The notes under the pieces: model-generated
Seen by the model: only the letters and a program-made list of their open reading frames with translations
Database searches by the model: none
Told to the model about the DNA's origin: nothing
Position numbers and translations under genes: made by a program
Assembly: GCA_037975125.1 (NCBI GenBank)
Contig: CM075862.1
Span: 41,650,924 to 41,714,923, forward strand
Origin: Latrodectus hesperus
Taxonomy: Eukaryota > Arthropoda > Arachnida > Araneae > Theridiidae
Direction: 5' to 3'
Length of the DNA stretch: 64,000 nucleotides
In this document: positions 11,139-26,450 of the stretch, piece by piece
Layout: the number at the start of each line of letters is the position of its first letter
Numbering within the stretch: the stretch's first letter is position 1

Positions 11139-14100
11139 AAGTGGTACTACTAACCTCAGTAAGAAGTTTCTTGCTGGGGATATACACCTGGCCCTGATTC
11201 AAGAACCCTGGTTGGTTAGGGGAAGAATCAGTGGTCTCAAAGGAACTAAAGGTAAGCTTATCTATTGTACTAATGGTAACGCTAGAACTTGTATACTCTT
11301 ACATAAAAACATTGAGGTTCTTCCCCTCTCTGAATTTATTCTTAGGGACCTGACAGCTGTGAAAGTCAGACTCAACATAGAGGGTAGGGACAGGGAAATT
11401 GTTTTGGGTTCTGGATACCTGCCCTATGAAGAGAAGGCTCCACCTGACCATTCTCTGCACAAGCTCATGAACTTTTGCAGTAATAACAACTTACAGGTAG
11501 TCCTAGGACTAGACTGTAATGCTCATCATGTTGTCTGGGGAAGTACGGACACAAATAAAAGAGGTGAGTACCTTTTGGAATTTATTCTAAACTATGGGTT
11601 AGATATTCTAAATGTGGGCAACAAACCAACTTTTATTACTTCCAATCGATCTGAAGTAATTGACATTACTATAGCGACAACGCTGATTAGTAAAAATATC
11701 AAATACTGGAAAGTAGATGACAGACCTTCTGGTTCAGATCATCAAAACATCCATTTTGAAATTCACTCTAATGTGTGTCTGGATCGCATATTCAGAGACC
11801 CAGTTAGGACGGAATGGAAGAAATTCCAAGAAGAACTGACTGGGTTGATTGAGCTCGGGAACAGACCTATTAGAGACAACTACGATCTAGAAGTTACAGC
11901 AGATCTCCTACAGAAAAGTATTCTAGATTCTTATCATAACAATTGCCCCATTCGCACTAGAAGAGCTAAACTCCAATTCCCTTGGTGGAATGACTCTCTA
12001 GCTGCCGAAAGAGCAAATGTTAGAAAACTTTTTAACAAAGCTAAGAAAAATGGTGAATGGGAGAACTATAAAAGGGCCCTCACTATTTATAACAAACTTG
12101 TTAGAAAAAGCAAAATTAACTCCTGGAGAAAGTTCTGTGACGAGATAGATTCTATTTCTGAAGGAGCTAGACTCCAGAAACTCCTTAAAAGGGATGAACC
12201 TATTTTGGTTGGTACCCTAAAAGACGAGGAGGGTAATTTTGCTGCTTCCGGAAAAGGGGTTAATGAAATTATGACCAGGACTCACTTCCCGGGAGCTACA
12301 GATATTTATAGCAACGAAGGGGAACATCGCATTGGCTCTTTGCAAAGAGTCAATAGCAATCAATGGACCATCGCTAAAAATATCATAAACTACAACATTG
12401 TTAAATGGGCAATTTTTGCCTTTAAACCTCTAAAATGCCCTGGGCCTGATGGAATTATGCCCATCATGATCCAGAAGGCAGAGAAGGTTGTCATACCAAT
12501 GCTAACTAGAATTTATAGAACTAGTTTGGCCCTGGGATATATACCAAAGACAAGGCAAAAAACTAGGATTGTCTTCATTCCAAAACCTGGCAAGGACACT
12601 TATGACCAGGCCAAGTCATACAGACCAATCAATCTTTCTTCATTCTTAAAATTATGGAGAAAATCATTGATCGGCATATTAGAGATTACTTGGGTAGAAA
12701 TAGTCCCTTGCATGCTCTTCAATTTGCCTATCAACCCGGCAAATCTACAGAGACTGCTCTACATCAGCTAGTTTCCAAGATTGAAGCCACTCTGGATCAA
12801 AAGGATATTGCCTTGGCAACTTTCCTCGACATCCGGGGTGCTTATGATAATACTTCCCATCCATCCATCCTCAATGCACTTAGAGGGGCAGGGATTAATC
12901 AGACCCTGTGTACTTGGATTGAGGACTTAATTTCGGATAGATATATACAAATGAACATCTTCGGTGAATCATTTGAAAAAAAGACTACTAGAGGTTGTCT
13001 TCAAGGAGGTGTTCTGTCACCATTACTTTGGAACCTAGTTGTAAATAGCCTTATAAAACATCTAAATGATAAGGGCTATTATACGCAGGGATAGGCTGAT
13101 GACATTGTCATCCTTATCCTTGGTAAAGATTTTGACATAACTTGTCATCTCATGCAGGATGCTCTAAGTTATGTAGGTCAATGGTGCATGGATAGGGACC
13201 TGATGGTTAATCCTCAGAAAACCTACCTTGTACTTTTTACACGCAAAAAGAAACGGAAAGGTTTTTTCATACCAAGACTTTTTGATGTTGAAATCAATGT
13301 GGCTTCAGAGGTGAAGTATCTGGGCATCTATTTAGACCAGAAACTCACCTGGAATAAGCACATTGATGATAGGATCAACCGAGCAAAGAAAAGCATTGTG
13401 ATTTGTAGGCGAATGCTTGGTAAGAACTGGGGTTTACATCCAAAACTGATGCTGCTATGGATGTACACAGCTTTTGTCAGGCCCATTTTCACATATGCCT
13501 GTGTGATCTGGGGGCATAAGGTGGAACAGAAGACTGTGATTGACAGATTGAGGAGTCTACAAAGACTAGCCTGTCTCTGCATCACAGGAGCAATCTCCAC
13601 CACGCCAACCAGAGCATTAGAGGTTGTGTTGGATCTGACTCCCTTGGACATCTTCATATGCAGCGTTGCAAGATTGAATGCATACAGAATGAAGCTGCAA
13701 AACCACTGGTATGACCAGCCTGTTGCCAAAGGGCACAAGGGCATCACCAGGAAATTTCAAGACCCTACTTTTCTGATGCCATCTGACATCATGGAAAAAA
13801 CATACATGTTTGACAAGACATTTGATGTAGTTTTTCCAACTAGAGAGGAATGGGATAACAACATGTTTGAAACTAAAACAGGAGATCTAATCTGGTACAC
13901 AGATGGATCACTGAAGAACAGCCTCTCAGGACTGGGAGTTTGTGGCGTGTCACCAAGAATCAGCTTGTCTGTAAGCCTTGGGCGATACGCTTCGGTATTC
14001 CAGGCAGAAGTTTTGGCCATCAACCACTGTCTGCGACTGAATATGAAGAAGGGCTATTACGGTAAGCGGATTCTCATTTTCAGTTACAGTCAAGCCGCTT

Positions 14101-14726
14101 TAAAAGCGCTTAATTCCTTCGAAATCAAATCTAAAATGATTCTGGAGTGTAGAAACCTTCTTACAGAACTGGCAACTAGAAACAGGGTGATCCTTGTATG
14201 GGTGCCAGGGCATAAAGGTATCCATGGCAATGAAAGGGCTGATGAGCTTGCTAAACAAGGATCGTCTTTTGTTCCCATTGGTCCAGAACCTTTTTGTGGG
14301 ATCAATTTGAAGACCGCAAAAACCAATGTTCGCAGATGGGAAAAACGGAAGATGTATGAAGCTTGGCTCAAATCTCCTGGTCAAACCCACGCTAAAGGTA
14401 TGATCTGTAGATCATCAGCGAGGATTTCCTATGAAATTCTAAGATGCTCTAGGCAGAAGATACGTTTAATCGTAGACTTCATAACTGGGCACTACTATTT
14501 CAGAAAACATCTCCATAAAATGGGACTGTTTCAGCAAGATCCTATCTGCAGGAAATGTCATATGCAAGAGGAAACGGCCAAGCATATCATTTATGAATGC
14601 GAGGCTCTTGCCCTCCCTAGATTAACCTCTTTAGGCATCATCCATACTAGAGAGTTACACCTAGATTCCATTAAAGGGTTATCAGACTTTATTAATAAAG
14701 TGGGTGATCCGAGCAAATGGAACTAA
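11098..14726 (+). pseudogene. Non-LTR retrotransposon ORF2: endonuclease, reverse transcriptase, RNase H
   Basis: The start is placed at ATG 11098, just before VKVVQANLHHSRSG. An upstream ATG at 11059 is also in frame. The APE-type endonuclease spans roughly residues 1-230 (IQEPW, LGLDCNAHH, SDHQN). Reverse transcriptase follows (KCPGPDGI, SYRPINLSS, QGGVLSPLLW). RNase H has YTDGS at 13896 and QAE at 14001. A C-terminal C-x2-C-x8-H-x4-C knuckle lies at 14548-14601. ORF2 nicks target DNA and copies the RNA at the nick. Lesions are a frameshift at about 12640, a TAG at 13092 exactly where the aromatic residue of the Y-ADD catalytic box belongs, and tyrosine (14085) in place of a conserved RNase H aspartate. 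This copy is inactive. Confidence 0.92.
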
Positions 14727-14815
14727 GAAACATTGGGTTTGGAGTTAACAGTACAAAATGCTGATAAAAGCAGAGGTGCTCAATGACATACAAACCCAAC
14801 TCGAAGAAGAAGAAG

Positions 14816-15150
14816 AATCCCACCGCAAAATGAAATCAATTCGCGGAGGAATACATCAATTTGCGGAGAAATACATCAATTCACAGAAGAATACAACACT
14901 TCGTCGAAGGATATAGAACGAGCTTATCAAACAGTCTTCCCTAAAAGCTTTTTAGACAGTATCGTCTCCGCAATCAACTGATAAACATTTAAAAAAAACT
15001 TTTACAACCGATCAAACATGAGACGTTTGATAAATCTTTTATTTCAGTATTATTTGAAGTTTAATTATTGTAAATATTTAATATTATGATCTAAGTAGTG
15101 CTTACGTTATATCTCAGAGTTTTTAAATTATAATTTTGAAGCACACTACA
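14816..15150 (+). repeat. Right LTR of the gypsy element, second piece
   Basis: After the right target-site duplication (14816-14828) the LTR resumes and runs to CACACTACA at 15150. Bases 14832-14915 hold about four degenerate copies of a 20-base unit like AATACATCAATTCGCGGAGG. The left LTR has only one. The remainder aligns base for base with the left LTR. Confidence 0.85.
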
Positions 15151-15174
15151 ATGTTTTCAACTGTTTACACATTT

Positions 15175-15490
15175 TTCAGTTAGTTAATGCAAGACCAGAT
15201 ATAGCATGTGATGCTATGAAATATCTCATAGCTTGTCAAATACTTATTTGACCAGCCAGATTGCCGGATCTCTCTCACATTGAGAATATCTGACATTTGA
15301 TAAGAAGGCGAGAGCATCTATCAGGAAATGTTGATGACTTAGCCTGTAATTGGAGCAACTATTCCAAGAAATACAGCAGGAGACCATCCGGAAGATTTAT
15401 CAATCTACGCCCCTCCATGCAGCAGTTTGGGTCCATGCATGACAGTTTGTGTAAAGTTGGTCCGACACCTTAATTGAGCTCTTTACTTTG
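15175..15490 (+). pseudogene. Tc1-like transposase relic, C-terminal part
   Basis: In changing frames the sequence gives NARPDIACDAMKYL (the region of the second catalytic aspartate, normally QDNARPH). It then gives PDLSHIENI (the block with the third catalytic acidic residue) and QETIRKIYQS. All are standard for the C-terminal third of a Tc1-like transposase. Strand and family agree with the N-terminal relic at 6161-6895. The most economical view is that one Tc1-like copy was split by the retrotransposon stack between them, with about 60 codons lost. Confidence 0.78.
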
Positions 15491-19491
<4,001 letters not shown>

Positions 19492-19772
19492 ACTGTGCTT
19501 GCGTAACCCAGTGGCAGGACATATTTCTATCAGAGAAAAGTCCCTGACTCGATTCAAGCCAGTGCTGGATAACAAGAAATGGATTTAGCATTTCTGCATG
19601 TAGAGTTTTCGATAGGAATGCTTGAGAGTTTTCAGAGTTCCCTCCCTTTGCGACGTGTTAATACTTCTCAATATGTGCAAAAAGTCCTCCTGGAAAAGAG
19701 CTATGTGGTAAATATTAAAATGCCTTAAAACAGCCTTTGGCTGTCAGGCTGTCTGCTACGTGGTGTGAAAAC
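19492..19772 (+). mobile_element. tRNA-derived SINE, family 2, copy 3
   Basis: It contains GCTTGCGTAACCCAGTGG at the A-box position and CTCGATTCAAGCC at the B-box position. It then has GATTTAGCATTTCTGCATG, CTTGAGAGTTTTCAGAG, TTTGCGACGTGTTAATA, and an end AAACAGCCTTTGGCTGTCAG. The motif order is that of the family-2 copies at 3508-4275. Flanking duplication not found. Confidence 0.7.
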
Positions 19773-21545
19773 TTTTTTGACAATGAGATTTTGACAATGT
19801 TGACCGGAATTTTCTGGAAAGATATTCGAAGTTTTCTACAAGGCATTCTTAAACAGCTCCCCGGAAAAACCGCAAGAAAAAACAATTACCGAGCATCAAA
19901 TTGGCAGTCTGTTCTTCCTTTGCATAGAGCTTACATGAAGCATTTCAATCACCCATGATACAGGTATGCGCTGAAATTTTAAGATTTACATGTGTCATTG
20001 CTGTAAGCACATGAAGTAAGTTTTATATGATTTGCATCTTTTTCTTCAGAGTGTTGCAGTTTGGGTGACCATCAATGCATATTTCCCAGAGATTTCAATA
20101 TCTATTTAAGCAAATATTCTAGATTCTTTTTGTGATATTTGCTTACTTGGTTTGATTAAACCACTTATGAGGAAATAAAGTAGTTAATTTTCTTTTGATT
20201 TGGAATCAAATTCAGCATGTAAATCATTTTTAAATCAAGTATTTTTAAGTAGTTATGAGAGTGAAATCTATTTAGAAAGAACTTAAAATTTGTCTCAAAA
20301 ATAAAGTGGATGAAATTCTTCAAGAAATGTAAATGACAGCATAGATCTCTGATGTTTCAACATAAAATAAAAAGTCAAAATGAATTCATAAAAAATGTAT
20401 ATAAACTTATATTTGCTATTAACATAATAACTTCGCTCTGAAATTCGCCACATGTTTTGAACTAATAGAACTACCTATTCAAAAAATCAAGTGAGGAATA
20501 CTACTAAATGAAAGAGAACTAAAAGTGTAATTGGAAAAACAATGAAAGAGAATTAATAATATGTGATTGGACAAACGATGAAAGAGAGTTAAAAGCATAT
20601 AATTGCTTGTAACTCTATTTAACGTGTATTTTTAAAGATAGTTAAAAACATTGAGATGATGCTAAAAAAATTGTAACAATCAGATCTTAGATGAAGCTAA
20701 TTGGGCTAAATTTGAAATCATTTTAAAGAAAATATATTAAACTTTATTTATAAGGAAAAAATAGCATTATATTAGCCAATTATATAAAATAGGGGAACTG
20801 CATTTTATTATTGGCAATTATATGTAGATAATCTTAAATTTATTAATGATGAGATGAAATTTTTTTATTTCCTAAGACTACTAAGTAATTATATAGCGTT
20901 TCTGCTCGGTAGTCTCATAAAAGTCATAAATATTAAATCTTGCCATCAATACATAGATTTGAAGATAAGTTGACTTTTTTATAAGATAAGAAGATTTGAA
21001 GGTAAGTTGACCTTATTTAAGGAAAAACTGGCTTTTGAATATACAAAGTAAAAATTGAAAATACTGAAAATATAAAACATGACTCTCAAATCCCTTAAAA
21101 TGCATAAATTAAGTACTACGGATTAAATATGCAAAAATTTTGTAAGTATACTGAAAAGCAAATCATTATATAAATGGGAACATTAGGATTTTTAAAAAAA
21201 AAAAAAAAAACCCTTTTATCTTTTGTCCAAATAAAAAAGAGTCTTTAAAAGAGTCTTGTTTTTATAAAAGTTTATATGATTGTTTATTACTTGTTATGAT
21301 AAACGTTTTAATAGTGATCCAGTTACGAATGAAAAAAGGCTAATAGAGTTTGGAAAGTATAAACACATTTTAATATCATTCATAAATGGGTGATTAAATA
21401 AAAAAATGCATTATTCATTAATACAATATTTTTAGCAGAAAGGCAACTTTTTCTTTCGCCCTCGCTATGAAAAAATACTTTACACTGATAAAATAAATAA
21501 AAAATGTCTATTAATTTTTTTTTATTCTTTCTGTGCTTGAAATGG
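19773..21545. other. AT-rich intergenic sequence with a small tandem repeat
   Basis: No gene. At 20507-20606 a unit of about 35-40 bases beginning AATGAAAGAGAACTAAAAG occurs three times, imperfectly. A 17-base poly-A run lies near 21194. Confidence 0.5.
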
Positions 21546-21680
21546 ATTTCGTTTCGTTGTTGCTCAATCGTCAGTTTTTGCACTCAAAGGAATTCACGTG
21601 TGCACTCCGAAGCACACTACAAGCATCCCTGCTTGAGATAGGAATCTAATCCACTAACCACTGATCCTAAGACCAGCATT
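21546..21680 (-). mobile_element. tRNA-derived SINE, family 1, copy 3 (degraded)
   Basis: It shares with copies 1 and 2 the plus-strand order GTTTCGTT...GCTCAATCGTCA, then TTTTTGCACTC, ACTACAAGCATCCCTGC, and a decayed tRNA-like head (CACTAACCACTGATCC). Internal deletions make it about 50 bases shorter. No duplication is seen at the ends, as expected for an old copy. Confidence 0.65.
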
Positions 21681-23789
21681 ATAATTTTTTTTGTAAAATG
21701 ATATAAAGAGAAATAAAAGGGCTTTATATCAGTCAACAAAAAAACTCTTTAAGATTGATTCTATAGCTTCAAAACAATGTCTAAATAATTATATTAAAGT
21801 ATGATTTGTTCATCTTTAATCGCAACAAATTACTGTTCACTGGTATAGCAAACATAATTCTAGCAACAAATTGCAATTTAATGGTGCATAGCAACACAAA
21901 TGAATTAAAACATAATTTTTTACATCAGATGGAAATAGAAATAAACTAATTTTTTTATTTTTGTCAGACCAATAAACTATTGATTATAATAGAAAAATAA
22001 CTCATAAGGAAGTAGTTGCAATTTCAGAAGATAATAAGCGTAATACAAAACGTTTAGAAAAAATAAAAATAATTAATTGTGTGTACTAATAAAAACTTGA
22101 ATTATTTATTATCATATTGAATTATGTCTCATTAAAGCAAGCATCAAATAATTTTTTTGTGTTATTTCATGTAAAAACACATTATATTTATGCTTATAAA
22201 AATTCTAATGAAATATTATTTAAATTATAAGTTTTACAACATAAAATAAAGTGTTTCCAAAGTATTGTATTTTTCCTTTCATTTGTGAAGTTTAGATAAC
22301 TTACCCATATCAATGTTACCGAACACATCTAAATGAAATTCCACTCAATATAATTCCTTCTAAATCAGTATTATCGTCAATTTTGAGAAAAGAGCACAAA
22401 CAATCACACAACTTCCATAAGATAATATTTTTGTCATAAGTATGAATGAACGAACCATTGTTGACATGATAAAAATCAAGTATGTCTGAGAAAATATGAA
22501 AATTTGCCATTACACTTTATATAAATCACATCTTCAAGAATCCAGTAACATGGTAAGAGGATATATTATATACAGAAACGCGGAAATATAAATATAAATA
22601 GAAGAATGTTATGAGTTTTAAACTTTCGGGTGGGCTCACTATATAATAACAATTAATAATTAAAATTTATGAAAAATTTAATTTATCAATAAGGTTTATC
22701 TCATTATTTCGCACTTTCTAACTTAATGATGCTAGTTTTCACAATTTTCAATAAATTCATAATAAAAAAATAGCATATATTTTAGTAAGTGTACAAGAAT
22801 TCGTAAAGAATACCAAAGAAATAAGATAAATAGTACACCCTCGTTCTCAAGACAGAAATTAATTAAGAAATTATCTACTTGACGTTTACAACCCCTTTTC
22901 ATCGTTTCAGACTTTACGATCGCATAGAAATTCTTTTCCACATAGTTTATTCATGGTTGTGGGGTGGTTTATTGCCAAAAATAAATGAAAAATACTGTTG
23001 AGTTATGAATCCTATAACTTAGCTTCCTTGTTAATAACCGGACATCGTTATCATCTAAATGGTTAAAAGTTAATATTTTACCGTAAGATCTAATAATACA
23101 TGCAATTTAATTATTGAAAGAATCTATGCACTCTAGTATGAAAAAACAGCCGATAATTCAAATTATTAAACTGTGACATCCCCAATCAATTTAATTTTTC
23201 AATATTTCTTAATAAATCAGTCATTTTCAATTTCCAAAGAGGTAGTTGTGTAAATAATATCAGATGAACTAATGGCAGATAATTAGTTATAGCTTAGTTA
23301 TGGCTATCATAAATGGATAATCAGTGTAATCAATATTTTGCGTTTTTCAAGCTATTCCTTTAATCTTTTTGTTTTAATGATCGAACAATGAATATCAAGC
23401 GTTATTCATTACTCAGGATTGTAATAATTAATTAATATAATAAAAGATCCACATCTCATAATTGCAAATCGTTGTTAAATTAAGGGATTCGAGGCTCGAG
23501 TAAACATTCTCCTCCGTACACCACGTCATATCCGAGGGGATAAATTACCCCATTTATGTTTCTAAAGTAACGTGTTACTAGAATGAAAAAGCACATCTAT
23601 TGATTGGAGGAAGATAAATTTCTAGTAATCAGAATTCCACATCTATGAGTAAGTGGCACCTTAAAGAAGCAGGCAGTTATTTTTCCAAACATTGTACTCA
23701 GCAAGGAGTAAATAACTTTGGTATTCAACAAGAATCAAAATAAAATGTCCACATGCCTTGAACTTAATGCATCATTCTCGTTAGCATGG
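21681..23789. other. AT-rich intergenic sequence
   Basis: No supported feature. Short frames at 22316-22510 and 22732-22941 have no recognisable content. Confidence 0.5.
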
Positions 23790-23960
23790 AGTAGAGTGTT
23801 CTATACCTCACCTAGCCGAAGATCCAATATGTTCACTAATGCCTGATGGGGTAAGTAAAGTACGTCGTGGTTACAGTAGCCTCTAAGTGAAATGATTCCT
23901 CAGGTCAAGCTTGGGAGTCTTCTATTTGGTATTTACATCAAAATTATGAAAACACACTTT
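23790..23960 (+). mobile_element. SINE family 3, degraded copy
   Basis: The stretch GTTCACTAATGCCTGATGGG, then GTACGTCGTGG and AAGTGAAATGATTCCTCAGG, followed by a CTTGGGAGTCTTCTA block, parallels the body of the better copies at 26171-26450 and 46541-46820. The tRNA-like head is not recognisable, so this is a partial or old copy. Confidence 0.5.
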
Positions 23961-25099
23961 TTGAAGCATAGTTGATCTAATATTTTGGAGGGTTTTAAGT
24001 CGCATGATGAATAGAAATTTCACCATGGAGATTTAGGTCTTATGGATTTATTCTAGTAAAATTTATTCTAGTAGGGATAAGCTAGAATAATAAACATTCT
24101 AGAAAATGCATTTTCCATTTTTAGTCTCTGCAAGCAGATAAAGTCTTGACATCAATCTTCACATTATAATGGAATAAATGTAACTTCATTCCATTTAAAA
24201 TTTAGTTCTAACTGATACAGAGAAAACTGCTACATGCTTTAGTAAAATTATGTCCAATAATAAAACAATTATTGCATGTTTGAAGCTGTGAAGCATATTT
24301 TTCCAGCATGAATAAATTTTAAGCAATATCTAATTGTTATGGTTTACAAGTTAGACAAAACTGATTTTGGCAAGAAATATTTCATTAATACAAGCAAATC
24401 TTATTTTTAAGAGTTTTCATTAATTATAAGAAACTTTTGCAATGTATTACAGAATAATTAATATGGATACTAAAATTTCATATTAAAGAAACATTATGAT
24501 TACGTAAACTTTTATGACAGATGAGAAAATAAGTACTATTTAGAGTTATGGGAAAGTAAATATCTATCAGTGAGAAATAGAAATATAGGATATAATTATT
24601 TATTTATTAAAAATTAACTCAGATTTATAAGCAAAATTAAAAACAATTTTACCTTTTCGATGTTATACCATGTCTTTATGATGTGCAGCTGTATGGTAAA
24701 ATTTATAAAAAAAATTTATTATTTCTAAAAGTTTTATGAACATGAATAGATTCACAATAAAATAAAAAAGCCGTTTATTTAAAAAAATACATCACACTTT
24801 TGGAAAATTATATCAGATTATTAAAAATGAATAAAGTCTACAATCATGTATCATATTATATTGTGAAGTACAGTATAAACATTATATAAGTTGCATTTTA
24901 TTCTTCAAACATGACATGTCATATTATTTTAAAAGCATTTTTTATAGTTTTTTGATGAAGTTTATTATTATTTAACTATAAATACCTAAATTTAAGAAAG
25001 GTTTTTTTTTTCATTAGATTCACCGTGCACTAAAAAAAGTCTCTTCATATAAAAAGTAAAAGCATAAAAATTTCTTCACAGCGAAAGATTTGGAAGTTG
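23961..25099. other. AT-rich intergenic sequence
   Basis: No gene or repeat is supported. Confidence 0.5.
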
Positions 25100-25325
25100 A
25101 TCTTAGTCAATGTTGAACAACAAGAGATGAATGTTGCATTTTTGAATTCTGCAATAATGTCTTCTTGGATATTTTAACGATTGCTTGGGAGATTTCCTGG
25201 TTTTCTCCTTTGTGACATTGAATATGGTCTACTATCTGTAAAAATTTCTTCCAGAATACAGTTACGAGATAAAATTTAAAATACCTTACAATATGCATAG
25301 ACAGTTGTGGAGTCTACAACACAAA
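25100..25325 (+). mobile_element. tRNA-derived SINE, family 2, copy 4 (5'-truncated)
   Basis: It begins inside the element with GTTGAACAACAAGAGATGAA. It follows the family order: GTTGCATTTTTGAATTCTGC, CTTGGGAGATTTCC, TCCTTTGTGACATTGAATA, and CTTACAATATGC. The tRNA-like head is missing or too decayed to see. Confidence 0.6.
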
Positions 25326-26170
25326 GTTATGTTAATGAAATTAGCCTATTTGATTTATTTGTTGTTTTATGGACAGTTTTTTAATCTTCGATTTATTCGA
25401 TGGGAGCCAAAAAAACTAGGAATAGTTTCTAAACTTTTTCAAACATTTACTTCTGAAGTGGGTTTTGTATAATCGGAACTAAATTCTGTGAATTGATATG
25501 AGTTATAGCACAAATCTCACATAAGCAAATTCAGTATACTTTATAGATTTCAGGTCATTATTGTTTTCCAGAGAACAACTTCGAGTAAGGTCTAAAGCTT
25601 AAAATAGACTTTAAACTAGTGCAAATATCTGCGGATAAGAAGCATTCGAAGCCAAGAACTGTTAAATTGAATGAAAGTGTGCAAATCATACAGTTGATCA
25701 CTCGACCTATCCAAAGTGGAGGTCAAACTCAAAAGTGTCAAAATTAAAGGTAAAACATTAATCATTCGTCAGATTTCTGGATTTTCCGGCTGGTCAGCTT
25801 TTCGAAAGTCGTGCTCTGTGTTCTCTCATTTCAGCACTGAAGTTGAGCAAAAATTTCCACTATTAATAATTACATTTTTTCAAGAAGAATCAAGAAAAAC
25901 TACCTTATATTACTTCACCAAATCCATTTAAAGATAAATATGAAGGTGGAGATACTGGTTTAAAGGGAACCAAAATTATGACAAAGAGGATCAATCTTAA
26001 AGCAATATAAAAATGGACAAGTAATCTAAAGATATATCAGCAGATGACAATAGTTTTAATTTTCTCACCTTTTGTAAAATTAAATACGCCAATATTTTCT
26101 TTAAAATAATTATTGCGTCTAACAAAGTGAATTTCTGCTATAAACAAACAATTATGATAAAATGTTAAGG
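25326..26170. other. Intergenic sequence
   Basis: No supported gene. A 71-codon frame at 25716-25931 lies here, but its peptide resembles nothing I know and it has no gene-like context. Confidence 0.45.
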
Positions 26171-26450
26171 ATACGGTAGGGATTGGCTGATTTGAGTGTT
26201 GTTCTTGTTATCGAATGGTAGTGAGTTCGAATCCTGACCCAATCAAAGTTCAATCATATTAACTAATGGTGGACAGGGCATTTTAAATAGGTGCTGATTT
26301 CAGTGTCTTCCACATGAAATGATATGTCTGGGGTTGGCAGGCCACAAGTCTGGAGGTTTTCTACTTAAAATTAAAAAGATCTACCTAGTTTTGAGGTCAC
26401 AATGACACCCACTGGGTGCTCTGATCTATTAAATACTTCACTTCTGCCCT
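26171..26450 (+). mobile_element. tRNA-derived SINE, family 3
   Basis: The head GATTGGCTGATTTGAGTGTT leads to a B-box-like GAGTTCGAATCCTGA. The body has ATTAACTAATGGTGGACAGG, GAAATGATATGTCTGGGG, GGCAGGCCACAAGTCTGG, and AGGTTTTCTAC. The same order is found on the minus strand at 46541-46820 and 52675-53070. The right end is uncertain. Confidence 0.72.

Larger units (their letters stand above)
9837..14815 (+). mobile_element. Full-length non-LTR retrotransposon (I/R1-like group), nested in the gypsy LTR
   Basis: The 4979-base element is bounded by a 13-bp duplication, AATCCCACCGCAA, at 9824-9836 and 14816-14828. Its layout is a GC-richer 5' leader (9837-10148), ORF1 (10149-11138), an overlapping ORF2 (11098-14726), a short 3' end and a (GAA)n tail. 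The presence of RNase H after reverse transcriptase and the ORF1 type place it in the I/R1-like group. The exact clade needs a tree. Its base composition is clearly less AT-rich than the surroundings, and only a few lesions are visible, so it is a fairly recent insertion. Confidence 0.93.

Noticed and set aside
13328..14390. Minus-strand frames of 88-139 codons
   Set aside because: Antisense shadows of the reverse transcriptase and RNase H region of the non-LTR element.
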